From Cordilura impudica (lineage: Eukaryota; Arthropoda; Insecta; Diptera; Scathophagidae): a stretch of 64,000 nt of DNA. The notes below the pieces were generated by a model. That model was not told the origin of the DNA, searched no databases, and worked only from the letters and a program-made list of their open reading frames with translations. The translations under genes were made by a program, and so were the position numbers. Shown here piece by piece: positions 1 through 11,028 of this stretch; the stretch's first letter is position 1, and each line of letters begins with the position of its first letter. The stretch spans positions 224,290,070-224,354,069 of the forward strand of contig OY821518.1 in NCBI GenBank assembly GCA_963682025.1, in the 5' to 3' direction.

Positions 1-1015
1 CAAAGTTTTGTTTTTTTTCATGAAATAGTTTTCCTTTTGAATTGTAATGAATATTTTTAAGCATTTATGATTTCAAACGATTGACATTAAAACTAAAGCT
101 TAAAGCTTTTTTTTAAAGTATGACGAAAAACAGAATACGATAGAAAACTAAAATAGTTCATTAAAATATAGATTAAATTATCTAAATTTTTAGTTTAAGA
201 TTTTCGTTATTGAAATGTTAGATTTATTTATTTTTTTTATTATCAAATTGTGCTGTTTTATTTTATTAATTTTTTAAACGATTTTTAGAATTGATTTTTA
301 TAAGGATTATAGTTTTAATTTTTGTTATTTTTTTATAAATTTTTTTTATAATTTTTTTTTTTGTTCTTAAAAATATAAAAAATTCCAGTTTGACATTGAT
401 TTTTTGTTTCTAAATTATTTTGAATATTTAACATACTAAAAAAATTTATTTAATAATAATAAAATATTTTTTACTAAATAGGAATTTAATTTTTTTTTTC
501 AATTTTAAACTATTTGGTTACCATTTAAAGCAGAGTTTAACATAAAGTACTTAAGTTAATGAAAATAAGGCATTTCATACATTTTGATATAAAGAGCTTC
601 ATAGGATACACACAAAAAACACTGACAATATATTAATCCAAAAATCATACATAAATATAAATTTCCTTAATTACATTTAACAACTAATATTAATAACTTC
701 ATGAGATAAATTTAAAATGTTTTGATTTAATTTTTTTTTTTCAAAGTTTAGTTAAAATTGCAATATTGTGTAAAAAATAATTTGTTAAAAACAAAAAATG
801 ACTGAAAAAGCCAAGCTTGACATTAATCAAATTTTTATAACTTTAGAAGTGACGGAATCAATTTTAATTACCGAAAATTATTGAACTTTGAAGGAGTATA
901 ACAAAAAAAAAAAAAAAAATCATGTGAGTCCGATCACAAGGGAGATGTGTAAACATCTAATAATTAAAGAAAACATCAACATCATATTTTCCAGTGCATA
1001 AAAAATAAGTCGATT
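1..1015. other. AT-rich non-coding stretch
   Basis: Very AT-rich sequence with many A and T runs. I see no coding frame, splice pattern or recognisable repeat here. Confidence 0.6.
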
Positions 1016-2163
1016 ATGCTGTTTTCTGAAATTCAATTGATGTTTTCTGAAATGCAATTGATGTTTTCTGAAATTCAATTGATGTTTTCTGAAATACAAT
1101 TGATGTTTCCTGAAATACAATTGATGTTTTCTGAAATTCAATTGATGTTTTTTGAAATTCAATTGATGTTCTCTGAAATTCAATTGATGTTTTCTGAAAT
1201 ACAATTAATGTTCTCAGCAATTCAAATAATGTTTTTTGAAATTCAATTGATGTTTTCTGAAATTCGATTTATGTTTTCTGAAATTCAAATGATGTTTTCT
1301 GAAATACAATTGATGTTCTCAGCAATTCAAATAATGTTTTTTGAAATTCAATTGATGTTTTCTGAAATTCAATTGATGTTTTCTGAAATACAATTAATGT
1401 TCTCAGCAATTCAAATAATGTTTTTTAAAATTCAATTGATGTTTTCTGAAATTCGATTTATGTTTTCTGAAATTCAAATGATGTTTTCTGAAATACAATT
1501 GATGTTTCCTGAAATACAATTGATGTTTTTTGAAATTCTATTGATGTTTTCTGAAATTCAATTGATGTTTTCTGAAACTCGAATGATGTTTCCTGAAATT
1601 ATATTGATGTTTTCTGAAATTCTATTTATGTTTTCTGAAATTCAAATAATGTTTTCTGAAACTCGAATGATATTTTCTGAAATTATATTGATGTTTTCTG
1701 AAATTCTATTTATGTTTTCTAAAATTCAATTGATGTTTTCTGAGATACAATTGATGTTTTCTGAAATACAATTGATGTTTTCTGAAATTCTATTGATGTT
1801 TTCTGAAATTCTATTTATGTTTTCTGAAATTCAAATGGTGCTTTCTGAAATACAATTGATGTTTTCTGAAATACAATTGATGTTTTCTGAAATTCTATTG
1901 ATGTTTTCTGAAATTCAATTGATGTTTTCTGAAACTCGAATGATGTTTTCTGAAATTATATTGATGTTTTCTGAAATTCTATTTATGTTTTCTGAAATTC
2001 AAATAATGTTTTCTGAAACTCGATTGATGTTTTCTGAAATTATATTGATGTTTTCTGTAATTCTATTGATGTTTTCTGAAATTCAATTGATGTTTTCTGA
2101 AACCCGAATGATGTTTTCTGAAATTATATTGATGTTTTCTGAAATTCTATTTATGTTTTATCT
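1016..2163 (+). repeat. 21-bp minisatellite, about 54 units, open in one frame
   Basis: About 54 tandem units of 21 bp close to GATGTTTTCTGAAATTCAAT plus T. All length changes are multiples of 21, so one plus-strand frame stays open for 384 codons. It would encode a heptad repeat close to L-M-F-S-E-I-Q. Variant units form higher-order blocks of about four units (variants reading SETRM, SEIIL, SEILF and SEIQI recur in that order). No splice signal, signal peptide or known domain is visible. Most substitutions change the amino acid, which fits a non-coding minisatellite better than a protein, but no unit has acquired a stop. Confidence 0.9.
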
Positions 2164-2229
2164 GCCTTAAGCCGGTACCAAAACTTATTACAATATATTA
2201 GCTTCAACTTTTGAATTAATCCTCACTTT

Positions 2230-3060
2230 TGACACATTTTAACCCAATATGCGTCGCTGTAAACGAAAATGTGAAATAAGATCCAAATTTATCGATTTGT
2301 CGTCGGTCGCAGGAATTGAGGCTCTGTTCGTCTTCTGCGTGGAAAATTTTGCACAAAGGTCTTGGCCTAAAACCCGTATTGGATGCAGCTGGTGCAAGAA
2401 CTGAAGACACAAGACCATTATAAGCGTCGTTCCTTCGGCGATTGGGCTCTAGAGCAGTTGGAAGCTGACCCGATGTTTTATAACAACATTGTGAGATGAG
2501 GCTCATTTTGGGCTTCACGGGTTTGTTAATAAATAAAATTATCGCATATGGGTTGAGAACTATCCATACGCTGGTGGCATCACCGAACCTTATTTCTTTA
2601 AAAATGAAGCAGGAGCTCACGTTACGGTCAATGGATATAGTTACCGCACCTTGATCAGTGATTTTATGTTTGAAAATATGGATGACATTGATCCAGGCAA
2701 GATGCGGTTTCAACAGGATGGCACTACGTGCAATACGGCGCCAGCAACCATAAAAATATGGCGATAAGTTGATTTCGAGAAATGTATCTGTTATTTGGCC
2801 ATCGAGGTCGTGCGCTACATGAACTCACTGATTTATGCTGATAAACCAGCAACAATTGACGCCTTGAAGACCAACATTGTTCGTGTTATACGACCAGCAA
2901 TGCTCGAAAAAGTGGCTCAAAATTGAACGTCCAGAAAGCGCTTCGTCAAGAACAGCCGCGATAACCATATGCCCGAAATCTTTTTCAAATATAAATGCTA
3001 TGTATTGGTCTTTCGAATAAAGACATTTTTTTCCATTAAAAATAAATTTTTTTCTGTTAT
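2230..3060 (+). pseudogene. Decayed DD41D-type mariner-superfamily transposase
   Basis: Fragments of a Tc1/mariner-superfamily transposase can be read in shifting frames. They include the helix-turn-helix linker (SIRRRSQEL-like, near 2290), the first catalytic block EAHFGLHGFVNK near 2500, a conserved PYFFKNEAG...VTVNG block near 2585-2640, a QQDG block near 2713, a YADKPATIDAL block near 2837, and a C-terminal MPEIFFKYK near 2970. At least four frameshifts or stops separate these blocks, and the segment around the third catalytic Asp is garbled. It resembles the transposases at 6614, 30766 and 48993. I could not identify both terminal inverted repeats. It is a dead copy. Confidence 0.8.
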
Positions 3061-3334
3061 TCTTTGCAATTTGAAGTTCTATCGGGCTTAAAAATACCCT
3101 TTATTTCCGGAGGATTGAAATGAGAAATCATTAATGGTTTTTGAGTTATAGCTGAAAAATAAAAGTTTGGCCTGAGAACGACAAACCTTTTGGAGATTTT
3201 AGTATACTGCCCCCCAGAATGGCTGTTGCACTGTGTATTTAAACGTATATTATAATACGCAATCTGTAATAATATACAAATATTTTTGTTTAAAAGTTTG
3301 TTACATTGGAAAAAGCTTAAATAGTTTTACTTTT
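3061..3334. other. No gene seen
   Basis: This may include the 3' tail of the preceding dead element, with a short GC-richer run near 3165-3235. Nothing else is recognisable. Confidence 0.4.
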
Positions 3335-3470
3335 CGCCTGGATTCTCATTAGGTTGATTTCTGCAAAGTTATATGAATTTATATTTTTACCAAACAAACT
3401 ATCTACTGCTTCTGGTTGCTGATGCGGGTTGGTCGACCCGAAACAGATGTATAACCTGTCTTGCAGAATA
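3335..3470 (+). repeat. Interspersed repeat, inverted copy at 26398-26545
   Basis: About 135 bp here, including the blocks CAAACAAACTATCTACTGCT and CGAAACAGATGTATAACCTG, recur as the reverse complement at 26398-26545 with moderate divergence. It lies directly beside the repeat at 3472, so the two may belong to one larger element. Class unknown. Confidence 0.7.
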
Positions 3471-3471
3471 T

Positions 3472-3801
3472 ATAATATTAATAGGCTAGGCGATTTTTTT
3501 CTTACCGATGTTTTGTTCTACTGTTTTATCCCGATTTTGACCAAACACATATTATTTGAAAAGTATTTCTTTTTAGCTGTTCACCAGATTTACCGATTTT
3601 AAAATTTTTCCTTTATTTTGAGTAAATTGCATTTAAAGTTGGTACTAACACATACATCAAATTATACATATGCTATGTGTGTGTTTATTAAATTTGTTGA
3701 TGTGTTTGTTAATAAGTTTGTTATCTTCATGCACAATAACAATAATATTCCAAAAAAGGAATTGCTCTCGAACTTCGAGCGCTGGAATCTGCTAGTATAG
3801 A
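3472..3801 (-). repeat. CTAGCAGA-family interspersed repeat, copy 1
   Basis: Read on the minus strand, this copy begins near ACTAGCAGATTCCAGCGCTC and ends near GCCTATTAATATTATATA. Four further copies in the window share these ends (13090-13363, 47653-47938, 52607-54345 split, 58195-58597). An internal block with a CTGGTGAACAGCTAAAAAG-like core is shared with them. No coding capacity. The 61-codon open frame on the plus strand here is incidental. Confidence 0.75.
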
Positions 3802-4678
3802 TAAATTCAAGAAACAAATGTTTCATGTATTTGTTTTATTAAAAGCAAAAACATTTAAACTTGAGCTGGATTAATTCCTAATTCAATTATTAAGTAACTT
3901 TATATTATTGACTTAATAAATTTTATTTCATTTTTGTTAGAATGAAAAACTACTCTAATAAAATTTGCCTAATAACCTCATTATCACTTTTTTGAAACGG
4001 TGATTTTCATTGTGTTGTTGTTATCCATCGATGGGCAGAATAATTTAATGATTTTTTTTAAACTTTAAATTCGATTATTTCAATACATTGATTTAGTGGC
4101 AATTAAAAAAAATAATCTGTTCAAGCAAGTGAATTTAAAAATAAAAAAAATTTTTAAGTATTTTATTTTTTAAAGAAAATTTATTTAAAATTTACACAAG
4201 TTTTATTGAAATTCTGCCAAAAAAAAAATTGTAGTAAAATCTATAAATTTTTTCAAAATATTATATGAAAAATTTCAAAATATTTATGAGACATAAAAAT
4301 ATTAACGTATCTTTAATCAATTTAGGAAAATTGTCCCAAATACTTTGTAGTTTCTGGGAAACTCATAAAAAAAAAACATTTATTCAGCTGATTAAAGTTT
4401 AATAGAAAAAATTGCGCAGTATCTTACACAACATTGCATATTTAGCCAAAATTTTTTGTAGGTTTGTGTTTCTTTTTTATTTTTTTTTAATATTATCATT
4501 TGTATTTATTCAATGGAAGCTGCAGGTTATATAGTTATTTTTTAAATGATTTATGTTTTTTTTTTTATAGAGATTACTATTTAACAACGGTAAAACCCCT
4601 GTAATAAAAGAAAATGTTTGCATTTGGGTCTGATTTTATTGGGTTTAATATATCGATTTAAATTTAAAATATAAAAAG
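3802..4678. other. AT-rich non-coding stretch
   Basis: Poly-A and poly-T rich, with no coding frame or repeat that I can recognise. Confidence 0.5.
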
Positions 4679-4852
4679 CAGAGTTCAGAAAAAAACACAC
4701 ACTGAATAAAAAACTCGTACATATATGTAAATAAACACAGCTCAAACCAACACACACATATTTTTATTTTCATATCAATTATGTGCGTTTCTAAATTTTC
4801 TACGGTGCCCAACACCATCATGACTGTGTTCGTTTTAATATTTCGTTATTTA
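4679..4852 (+). mobile_element. Single arm of the hAT-like foldback family
   Basis: Begins CAGAGTTCAGAAAAAAACAC and follows the left arm of the element at 43405 for about 175 bp, through the block CGGTGCCCAACAC and ending at TTTCGTTATTTA. No matching right arm follows, so this is a truncated copy. Confidence 0.8.
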
Positions 4853-5508
4853 ACTTTTATAAACATAATTTTTTTTACAGTAAATGTATTTTTTGAGGGA
4901 GTTATGCAGGAAATATAGTTTTGTACTCATAAAATGAAAAATTTTGATATCCATGTTGCTTGTATTTTGGCTTCAGAGTTGCCACATTAATGGAAAAGAT
5001 TTTTCTTCAGAAGATCCGTTTAAACCTTAAGTTATTCCGATTATCAGAAAGAGCTTAATGCAAAATATGTTGTCTAGGTTGCTTCATTTTCCTTTGGTTA
5101 CTTTGAAAAAAAATATGAAAAAAAACTGGAAAACCTAAAACCGGGCATATGAGTTTTGGCTGGTTAGAGAATCCGAACCTGATTATCAAGTACCCGAGTA
5201 TTCGGATTTTTTACACATTCCGAATATCTACTCGACTACTCAAAAAAAAAACATGGAACCTATGTCGAGTATCAATGTTTTTTAAAAAATACTCCTGACT
5301 TATTCAAAATAGAAATCTGAAAATGCAGTAGACAAATTAATAAAAATGGTGATTTCAATTACGGGAGTGAGTCAGTGAGCCTTTACAAATCATATCAGCG
5401 GCACTAAGAATTTGAAACAAATTAGGTTTCTCAAAAATGTCAAGTTGTAAAAGACGACTGTTAATTTTTTTTACAATCGATTGTTTGAGACTACTTTTGC
5501 TCTTTTTG
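4853..5508. other. No gene seen
   Basis: Non-coding. A stretch near 5160-5250 repeats the words ATTCGGA, CGAATA and ACTCG, suggesting a short degenerate repeat. Nothing else is recognisable. Confidence 0.45.
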
Positions 5509-6140
5509 AAAAATATGAAAAAATTTCACCAAACACTTCTACTTGAAAGGCAAAACACCTAAAGAAATCAAAGAAGAGTTAGATGAAGTTCAAGGCACAT
5601 CTGCACCAGCTTTTAAAACGAAGTATCTACAATTGGGCAAATTAATTTAAACGTGGCCGTACATACACAAATGATGAACCTCATTTTGGACGTATAGTTG
5701 AGCCAATTACTTCGGAAATCATCCATAAAATCCACGATATAGTTTTGAGTGACTGACGAGTTAAAGTGCATCAACTAGTTGATATCATGGGCATACCACA
5801 TGATTCAATGATTTCAATTTTGCTCAACAAATTGGGTATGAACAAGTTATCGTCAAGATAGGTGCCATGTTTGATGAAATATGGATTCACTATTATACAC
5901 TAGAAATGAAGCAACAGTCAAAGCAAAGTATTCTCCAGATTTGGTTCCCAAACACTTTTTCCTGTTTCCAAATTTAAAAAATTGATTCGCCAGAACAAGG
6001 GTCGATACGAATGAGTAGGTCATCCTAGCAACAGAAGTCGATTTTGAGAACCTTTCGAAATCTTAATTTCTGGTGGACTTCAAATGGTTGGAGAATCGCT
6101 GTATGAAGTCTTTCGAGCAGAAATGACTCTGTGTTGAAAA
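5509..6140 (+). pseudogene. Mariner (DD34D-type) transposase fossil with internal deletion
   Basis: N-terminal mariner blocks are readable in broken frames: FYLKGKTPKEIKEELDEVQG with TSAPAFKT near 5537-5620, an RVKVHQLVDIMG-like second helix-turn-helix near 5758, and a WIHYYTLEMKQQSK block near 5884. The reading then jumps to YSPDLVPKHFFLFPNL near 5931-5970, the segment around the third catalytic residue, where the catalytic Asp is replaced by Lys-His. It continues through the C-terminal NEEVI...ATEVDFE and EQK region to about 6140. The catalytic middle is missing. It abuts the LINE fossil that follows. Confidence 0.8.
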
Positions 6141-6502
6141 CTAAAAAAAAAAAAAATCAACGAGCTTAAAAATGGTGTGATCATTAAAATTTCCAAAAAG
6201 GCGACCTTAAGAATCGAAACATCTGGCGAGCAATAATTCTTCTCAGCATAGTCATTAAAATAATTGCTCACATTATCACAAAACGAATTTCGGATGTAAT
6301 TACACCAGCTTTGATAAATGAGCAGGCAGGCTTCAGGCTCCATAAGTTATATATTGAGCAGTAGTTCGAATGTCGATCGTACTATATCTCTGCTTTATCA
6401 ATTTTGAAAAAGCATTTGACACATTGGAACACAACTTCATATTAAGTGCTTTAATATGAAAAGGTGTCCCAACAAAACAATTTCCCTGATTCAATGTTTA
6501 TA

Positions 6503-7721
6503 CAGGGCGGCTCAGAAAGACCGAAGTGGTGTGAATTCCTTATAACTTTTTTATTATAATTTTTTTTTTCTTTTCTTTTCAGTATTTTGTAAAGAAGACT
6601 TGGACAATTTATAATGGAGCAATACACAACTGAACAACGTGCCCAAATCGTTGAAATTTACTTTTCAAATTAACGGTCCATTGTGTTGACTCAGCGTGCA
6701 TACCGTCGTCAATTTAATATGCGGGTTGCACCCTCTCAGTCAACAACAAACCGTCTGGTTGCAAATTTTCGACAACAAGGAGCAGTAAGGAACCTTCCTG
6801 GTTCCGACAGACTACGAAGTGTCCACACGTTTGACAATATTCAAGTGGTACAGGAGAGTATTCGGGAGGATCCAGAAACATCAACCAGGAGACGTTCGAC
6901 ACAACTTGGCCTCTCAAGAGGGTCGCTGCAGCGAATTTTGCATACCATAGGAATGTTTCCATACAAAATTCAACTTGTCCAAGAATTGAAACCGACAGAT
7001 TACCAGCAACGACTTGACTATGCAATTTATTTCCAGCAAAAAGCACAAGAGAATCCTAATTTTATTCATAACTTAGTTATGAGTGACGAAGCCCATTTCC
7101 AATTAAATGGATTCGTTAACAAGCAAAACTGTAGGATATGGGCTACGGAAAACCCGAGAGTACTTCATCAACGACAATTACACCCAGTTAAGTGTACTGT
7201 TTGGTGCGGTGTTTCTTCAGAAAGGATCACTGGCCGCCATTTCCATCAATGGTGGTCGATATCGGGCCATGTTGGAAAATTTTGTAAGGCCAGCCGTGGA
7301 AAACCATCCGCAAATATGGTTCCAACATGATGGAGCCACAGCGCACACTGCGAGGGCCACAATGGCTCTTTTACGCGACATCTTTGCTGAAAGAATAATT
7401 TCGCGTAGAAGCAATTTTAATTGGCCTCCACGTTCCCCGGATTTAACCACTCCAGACTGTTTCCTTTGGGGTTATTTAAAAGGGAAAGTTTATGTTAATA
7501 AGCCTAGGACTATTGTGGAATTAAAAACCAATATTCGAGACGAAATTAACAACATAACACCGGAAGTTTTGCGAAAGGTCATGGAAAATATGTTGGAAAG
7601 AGCACATTTGTGCGAAGCAGAAAATGGCCACCACTTGCGGGATATCATTTTTAATAACTAATCTTAAAATATAAAAAGTTATAAGGACTTCACACCACTT
7701 CGGTCTTTCTGGGCCACCCTG
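6503..7721 (+). mobile_element. DD41D mariner-superfamily element with near-identical TIRs, inserted in a LINE
   Basis: The termini CAGGGCGGCTCAGAAAGACC and (reverse complement of the right end) CAGGGTGGCCCAGAAAGACC match for about 50 bp, continuing through GAAGTGGTGTGAA and CTTATAACTTTTT. TA flanks both ends (6501-6502 and 7722-7723), the Tc1/mariner target duplication. The element is 1219 bp and disrupts LINE reverse-transcriptase sequence that resumes on its far side. High TIR identity and only two coding lesions suggest one of the younger DNA transposons here. Confidence 0.92.
6614..7661 (+). pseudogene. DD41D transposase, one stop and one frameshift
   Basis: Starts MEQYTTEQRAQIVEIYFSN, then an in-frame TAA at 6671-6673. 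It stays open through helix-turn-helix repeats and the first catalytic block MSDEAHFQLNGFVNKQNCR near 7079, then shifts frame near 7215. The second frame carries FQHDGATAHTARATM (second Asp) and RSPDLTTPDCFLWG (third Asp). Counting residues gives 41 between the second and third Asp, the DD41D signature. It ends HHLRDIIFNN at 7661. Its role would be cut-and-paste transposition of the surrounding element in the nucleus. As it stands, both lesions prevent a full product. Confidence 0.9.
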
Positions 7722-8560
7722 TACAATTAGGCAACCTGCCGAATCCTGGACGAAGAAAAATCAAGCAAGCACATTTCAGTGGAAATTGGAATACGCCAAG
7801 GCTGTGTTTATCATCTCTTCTTTTTAACATTGTCCTCGATACCATTATAGCTAAGGCAATGCTTAAGTGACCTTAAGTGATTACGCAGACGATATCTGTA
7901 TTATGGCGCACAGCTTCCAGCATATGGTAGCCCAACTAGAACAATTAGCCGATATCACAGAAAAAGTTGGGATGAAGATAAACATTGGAAAAACAAAAAC
8001 CTTGCGTAGTAATGAAGCAAGACTGGAAATATTCCATATCAATAACCACGCATTGAAATACGTGCACTCCTTCTGCTATTTAGGTAGCATTATAACAAAA
8101 TCTAGTGGTTCTAAAGGCAATATCGTGTTATAAAAGCAAGACAAGCCTACGGTCGGTTTGAATCCGTGTGAAGCTTGCGTATCCTTTCCCGCCGAGTGAA
8201 ACTTAAGATATTCGATATCCTAATCAATGGCTGCGAAACATGGAATGCTGTACCCCGAGAATAATGCGTATCTTCTGACCAAACGTAATAACAAACTACA
8301 GTTTATGTACCGAATCAAAACAACTGTCAGTTGAAACAGACATAAATGGATCGGCCACATCCTACGAAGGCCTTCAAACGGCATCACCTTGCGACTGGAA
8401 TCCGCAAGACAACCGTAGAAGAGGGAGACTTGCATATATATGGAGGGAACAAATCGACACCGAAGCTATAGCCATGAACAGAAGTGGAGGAGAAATAAAA
8501 TTCCTTGCCCAAGATAAATCACATGGAACGTATTTGGTGAGACCCTATGCTGTTAATAGG

Positions 8561-9086
8561 AACGACGGGAGCATATATACTCGTATATATATATAATAAA
8601 AGAAAAAGAAAATATTTTTATGTGTTTTTGTAAAGACTTATTTCTAAATAATAGAAAGGCGAAATAATAAAACCGAAGCTGTGGAGATTTCCATGCTTTG
8701 AGTGAAAAACCCGAAAAATTGTTCGTTTCACAAACTTCAACTGTCAGCAAAATACGTTCTCAAAGGAAAATTAATACTCTAAAAGGATATGCATGTCTTT
8801 AATAATATTTTAAATTAAAAATATAAAATTCATGTCATTAAAAAATCCGAATACTGGTAGTTAAGCTAAGTATTACCTGACTATCCGGTTATGCCTGAAT
8901 CTGAGTAAGTGGAACGCTCTGGAGCTGTTAAAAAAAACGGATCTGTTGGTTATGACTCATTTTTCAATTTGAAGTTATCCCCTAGGATACATTCCTTCTT
9001 AGTTAGAAACTTGAGAATATTATATGCACCACCATTTTTCACATCTAGTGAAATCTTTGCATCATAAAAAGAATTCGTATCATATA
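8561..9086. other. No gene seen
   Basis: Non-coding; may include the LINE tail. A short TA-rich run lies near 8576-8600. Confidence 0.45.
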
Positions 9087-10171
9087 CAGGGTGGCGCACG
9101 AATCGTTGTACAAAACAACACGTAATAACTTTTTTATATTTGAGTAATCGGCTTATATTTTTTTATATGGCAGCTTACTAATTTGGATTTATTAAAATAA
9201 ATGTTTGGATACCGTAAAGATGATTTGGATAGTGGGGCGGTACAATGATTTGCAGTCCTTCATTTCCGTCCAAAGAGAATTTAGTGGCACTCCCCCTTAG
9301 TAGATGGACCATTATGAACATGGTTAATATGTTTGCCGAATCTGGAAGAATCATACAAAGACCGTACTATGGTAATCCCTATGTTCGGGTTGAAGACACA
9401 AGCGCGACTGTAACATCATCAATTCAGGCAAATCCAAGCGTTTGTACTTGAAACTTATCGGAGCAAATTGGAATTAGCAGACGGTCATTACAACGTATAA
9501 TTCATGATAACTTCAACTTGTTACCATACATAGTCCAAATTTCAAGCTAGTTAAACCCGTTGGATTTGCCTATTCGCCTGGAATTTTGCCAAAAAAAATT
9601 ATTGAAATGACCGAAGAAGACAACAGCTTGACAAATTGTTTGTTTATGTCTGATGAGGCCCATTTTGATCTAACAGGCAAGATTGCCGTAAATGTATTGA
9701 ATTTATTCCACAAATACTCCAAGATGGCTCAACTGCACAAATAGCCGGACCGGTTATGGCGAAGCTCCAACGAAAATTCCCAAACAAATAATTATCCAGG
9801 AACTCCACTTTCCACTGGCCCCCAAAGTAACCTGACCTGACCTGGCACCAAAGTTTATTTATGGGGTTATGTGAAGCAAGAGGGGTACAAAACGAAATCA
9901 AGGAATTTGACTGAACTGAAGTATTCCATTAAAGCAATAATTGAGGCGATCCCGTCTGCAACATTTCAGGTCGCAATAAATAATTTTCTGGTCAAGCGTC
10001 GCATATGAGTGTATGAGCATGGAGGTTATTTGCGGTCTATCATTTTCAAAAATAATTAGTTATGTAAAATTAAATTGATTTTTCTATACAATAAAAAAAA
10101 ATAAATGAAATACATTGATTAAAAAAAGTTGTTTGAATTTCTTATTGTAGCACAATTAGTGCACCACCTTG
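9087..10171 (+). mobile_element. Decayed Tc1/mariner-superfamily element with 27-bp TIRs
   Basis: Left end CAGGGTGGCGCACGAATCGT and the reverse complement of the right end CAAGGTGGTGCACTAATTGT align over about 27 bp. The left flank has TA (9085-9086), while the right flank has TG, a likely mutated TA. It contains the transposase remnant at 9245-10058. Confidence 0.8.
9245..10058 (+). pseudogene. Transposase remnant
   Basis: An N-terminal part with SKENLVALPLSRWTIMNMVN and an ISRRSLQRIIHDN helix-turn-helix linker (near 9472) is followed by QLDEAHFD-like sequence near 9651. WPPK-type sequence near 9815 follows, then a LWGYVKQE-like block near 9860 and a C-terminal GGYLRSIIFKN-like end near 10024. 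Many stops and frameshifts. The order of blocks matches the transposase at 6614. The segment with the second catalytic Asp looks deleted. Confidence 0.75.
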
Positions 10172-10426
10172 TGTGATTATGTCATGTGTATAGCTCGTTC
10201 GCATATCTTCCAAAATTATACTTTTCGCTTTTCACTTCTTCCGTAAAGTTGTCTTGCCTGATCCATTTTTTTCTATGGTACCAGCTTTCACACACAAATT
10301 AGCCACAACTTCAAAGGATGTCAAAATTGCTGATTCTCATAGGCTGCTAACTCTATTGACCGGCTGATATCACTAAAACAATTCCTCTAGACAAAAATCC
10401 ACTAGATACAAATTCACTATACATAA
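10172..10426. other. No gene seen
   Basis: Unassigned spacer between two elements. Confidence 0.4.
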
Positions 10427-11028
10427 TTGGGCAATTCACAATGTGTATTACTTTAGTGTATTACTTTACAATAGTGTAAAATTGTTGTTGGCAATTTTCA
10501 TTCAAAAATCTGATACAACGATACAACTTCATTTCCTATGTTTAGTAAATGTTGTATATTGTATCATAACGTATCAGTGCCAAGTGAATGCCAGTTTTTA
10601 TGAAAACAAAAAACAACAATTTTAATTTTAATCAGCATAAATCATTATAAAATAAAAAAGGCAAATAAAGCCCTAAACACATAACTGCGAGTTGCGAGTG
10701 CGAGAAAAAACGAGAATGAGACAGCATTATTTTTTTTATATGTGGAAGTGAGATCGATAGTAAAGCATTTTTGTGTGGCGTTGCCAACTTAGGTTGTAAA
10801 AACACTCGCAATGGAAATAGAATTGATTCTATTTTCTGTGCGAGAAAAATCAGATGACAGGAGAATCAGGACAGGAAATCAGCTGAGTATTTATTGTATT
10901 GTGCATTTATTGTATTGTGACTTGCGAAATGGTAAGTTGTTTTGCTTGTAGATTTGTAAAATTGTTTGTATTTAAAATTTTTATTTCGATTTAATTAATT
11001 TTATATTTATTGTTTGTTATATGAACAG

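Larger units (their letters stand above)
6141..8560 (+). pseudogene. Non-LTR retrotransposon (LINE) pol fossil, split by a mariner
   Basis: Reverse-transcriptase blocks can be followed across several frames. A fingers block (NGVIIKIPKK... RAIILLSIVIKIIAHII near 6170-6280) is followed by INEQAGFR near 6315 and a degenerate INFEKAFDTLEH near 6400. After the DD41D element (6503-7721) it continues with GIRQGC near 7786, then YADDI near 7882 and a KTKT...YLGSII thumb region to 8130. The C-terminal RWIGHILRRPSN and EIKFLAQDK-type blocks lie near 8345-8520. Both 5' and 3' parts are decayed, with many stops. Clade not assigned. Confidence 0.8.

Noticed and set aside
1014..1220. Antisense open frame in the minisatellite
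   Set aside because: It arises from the 21-bp unit read backwards and has no independent coding evidence.
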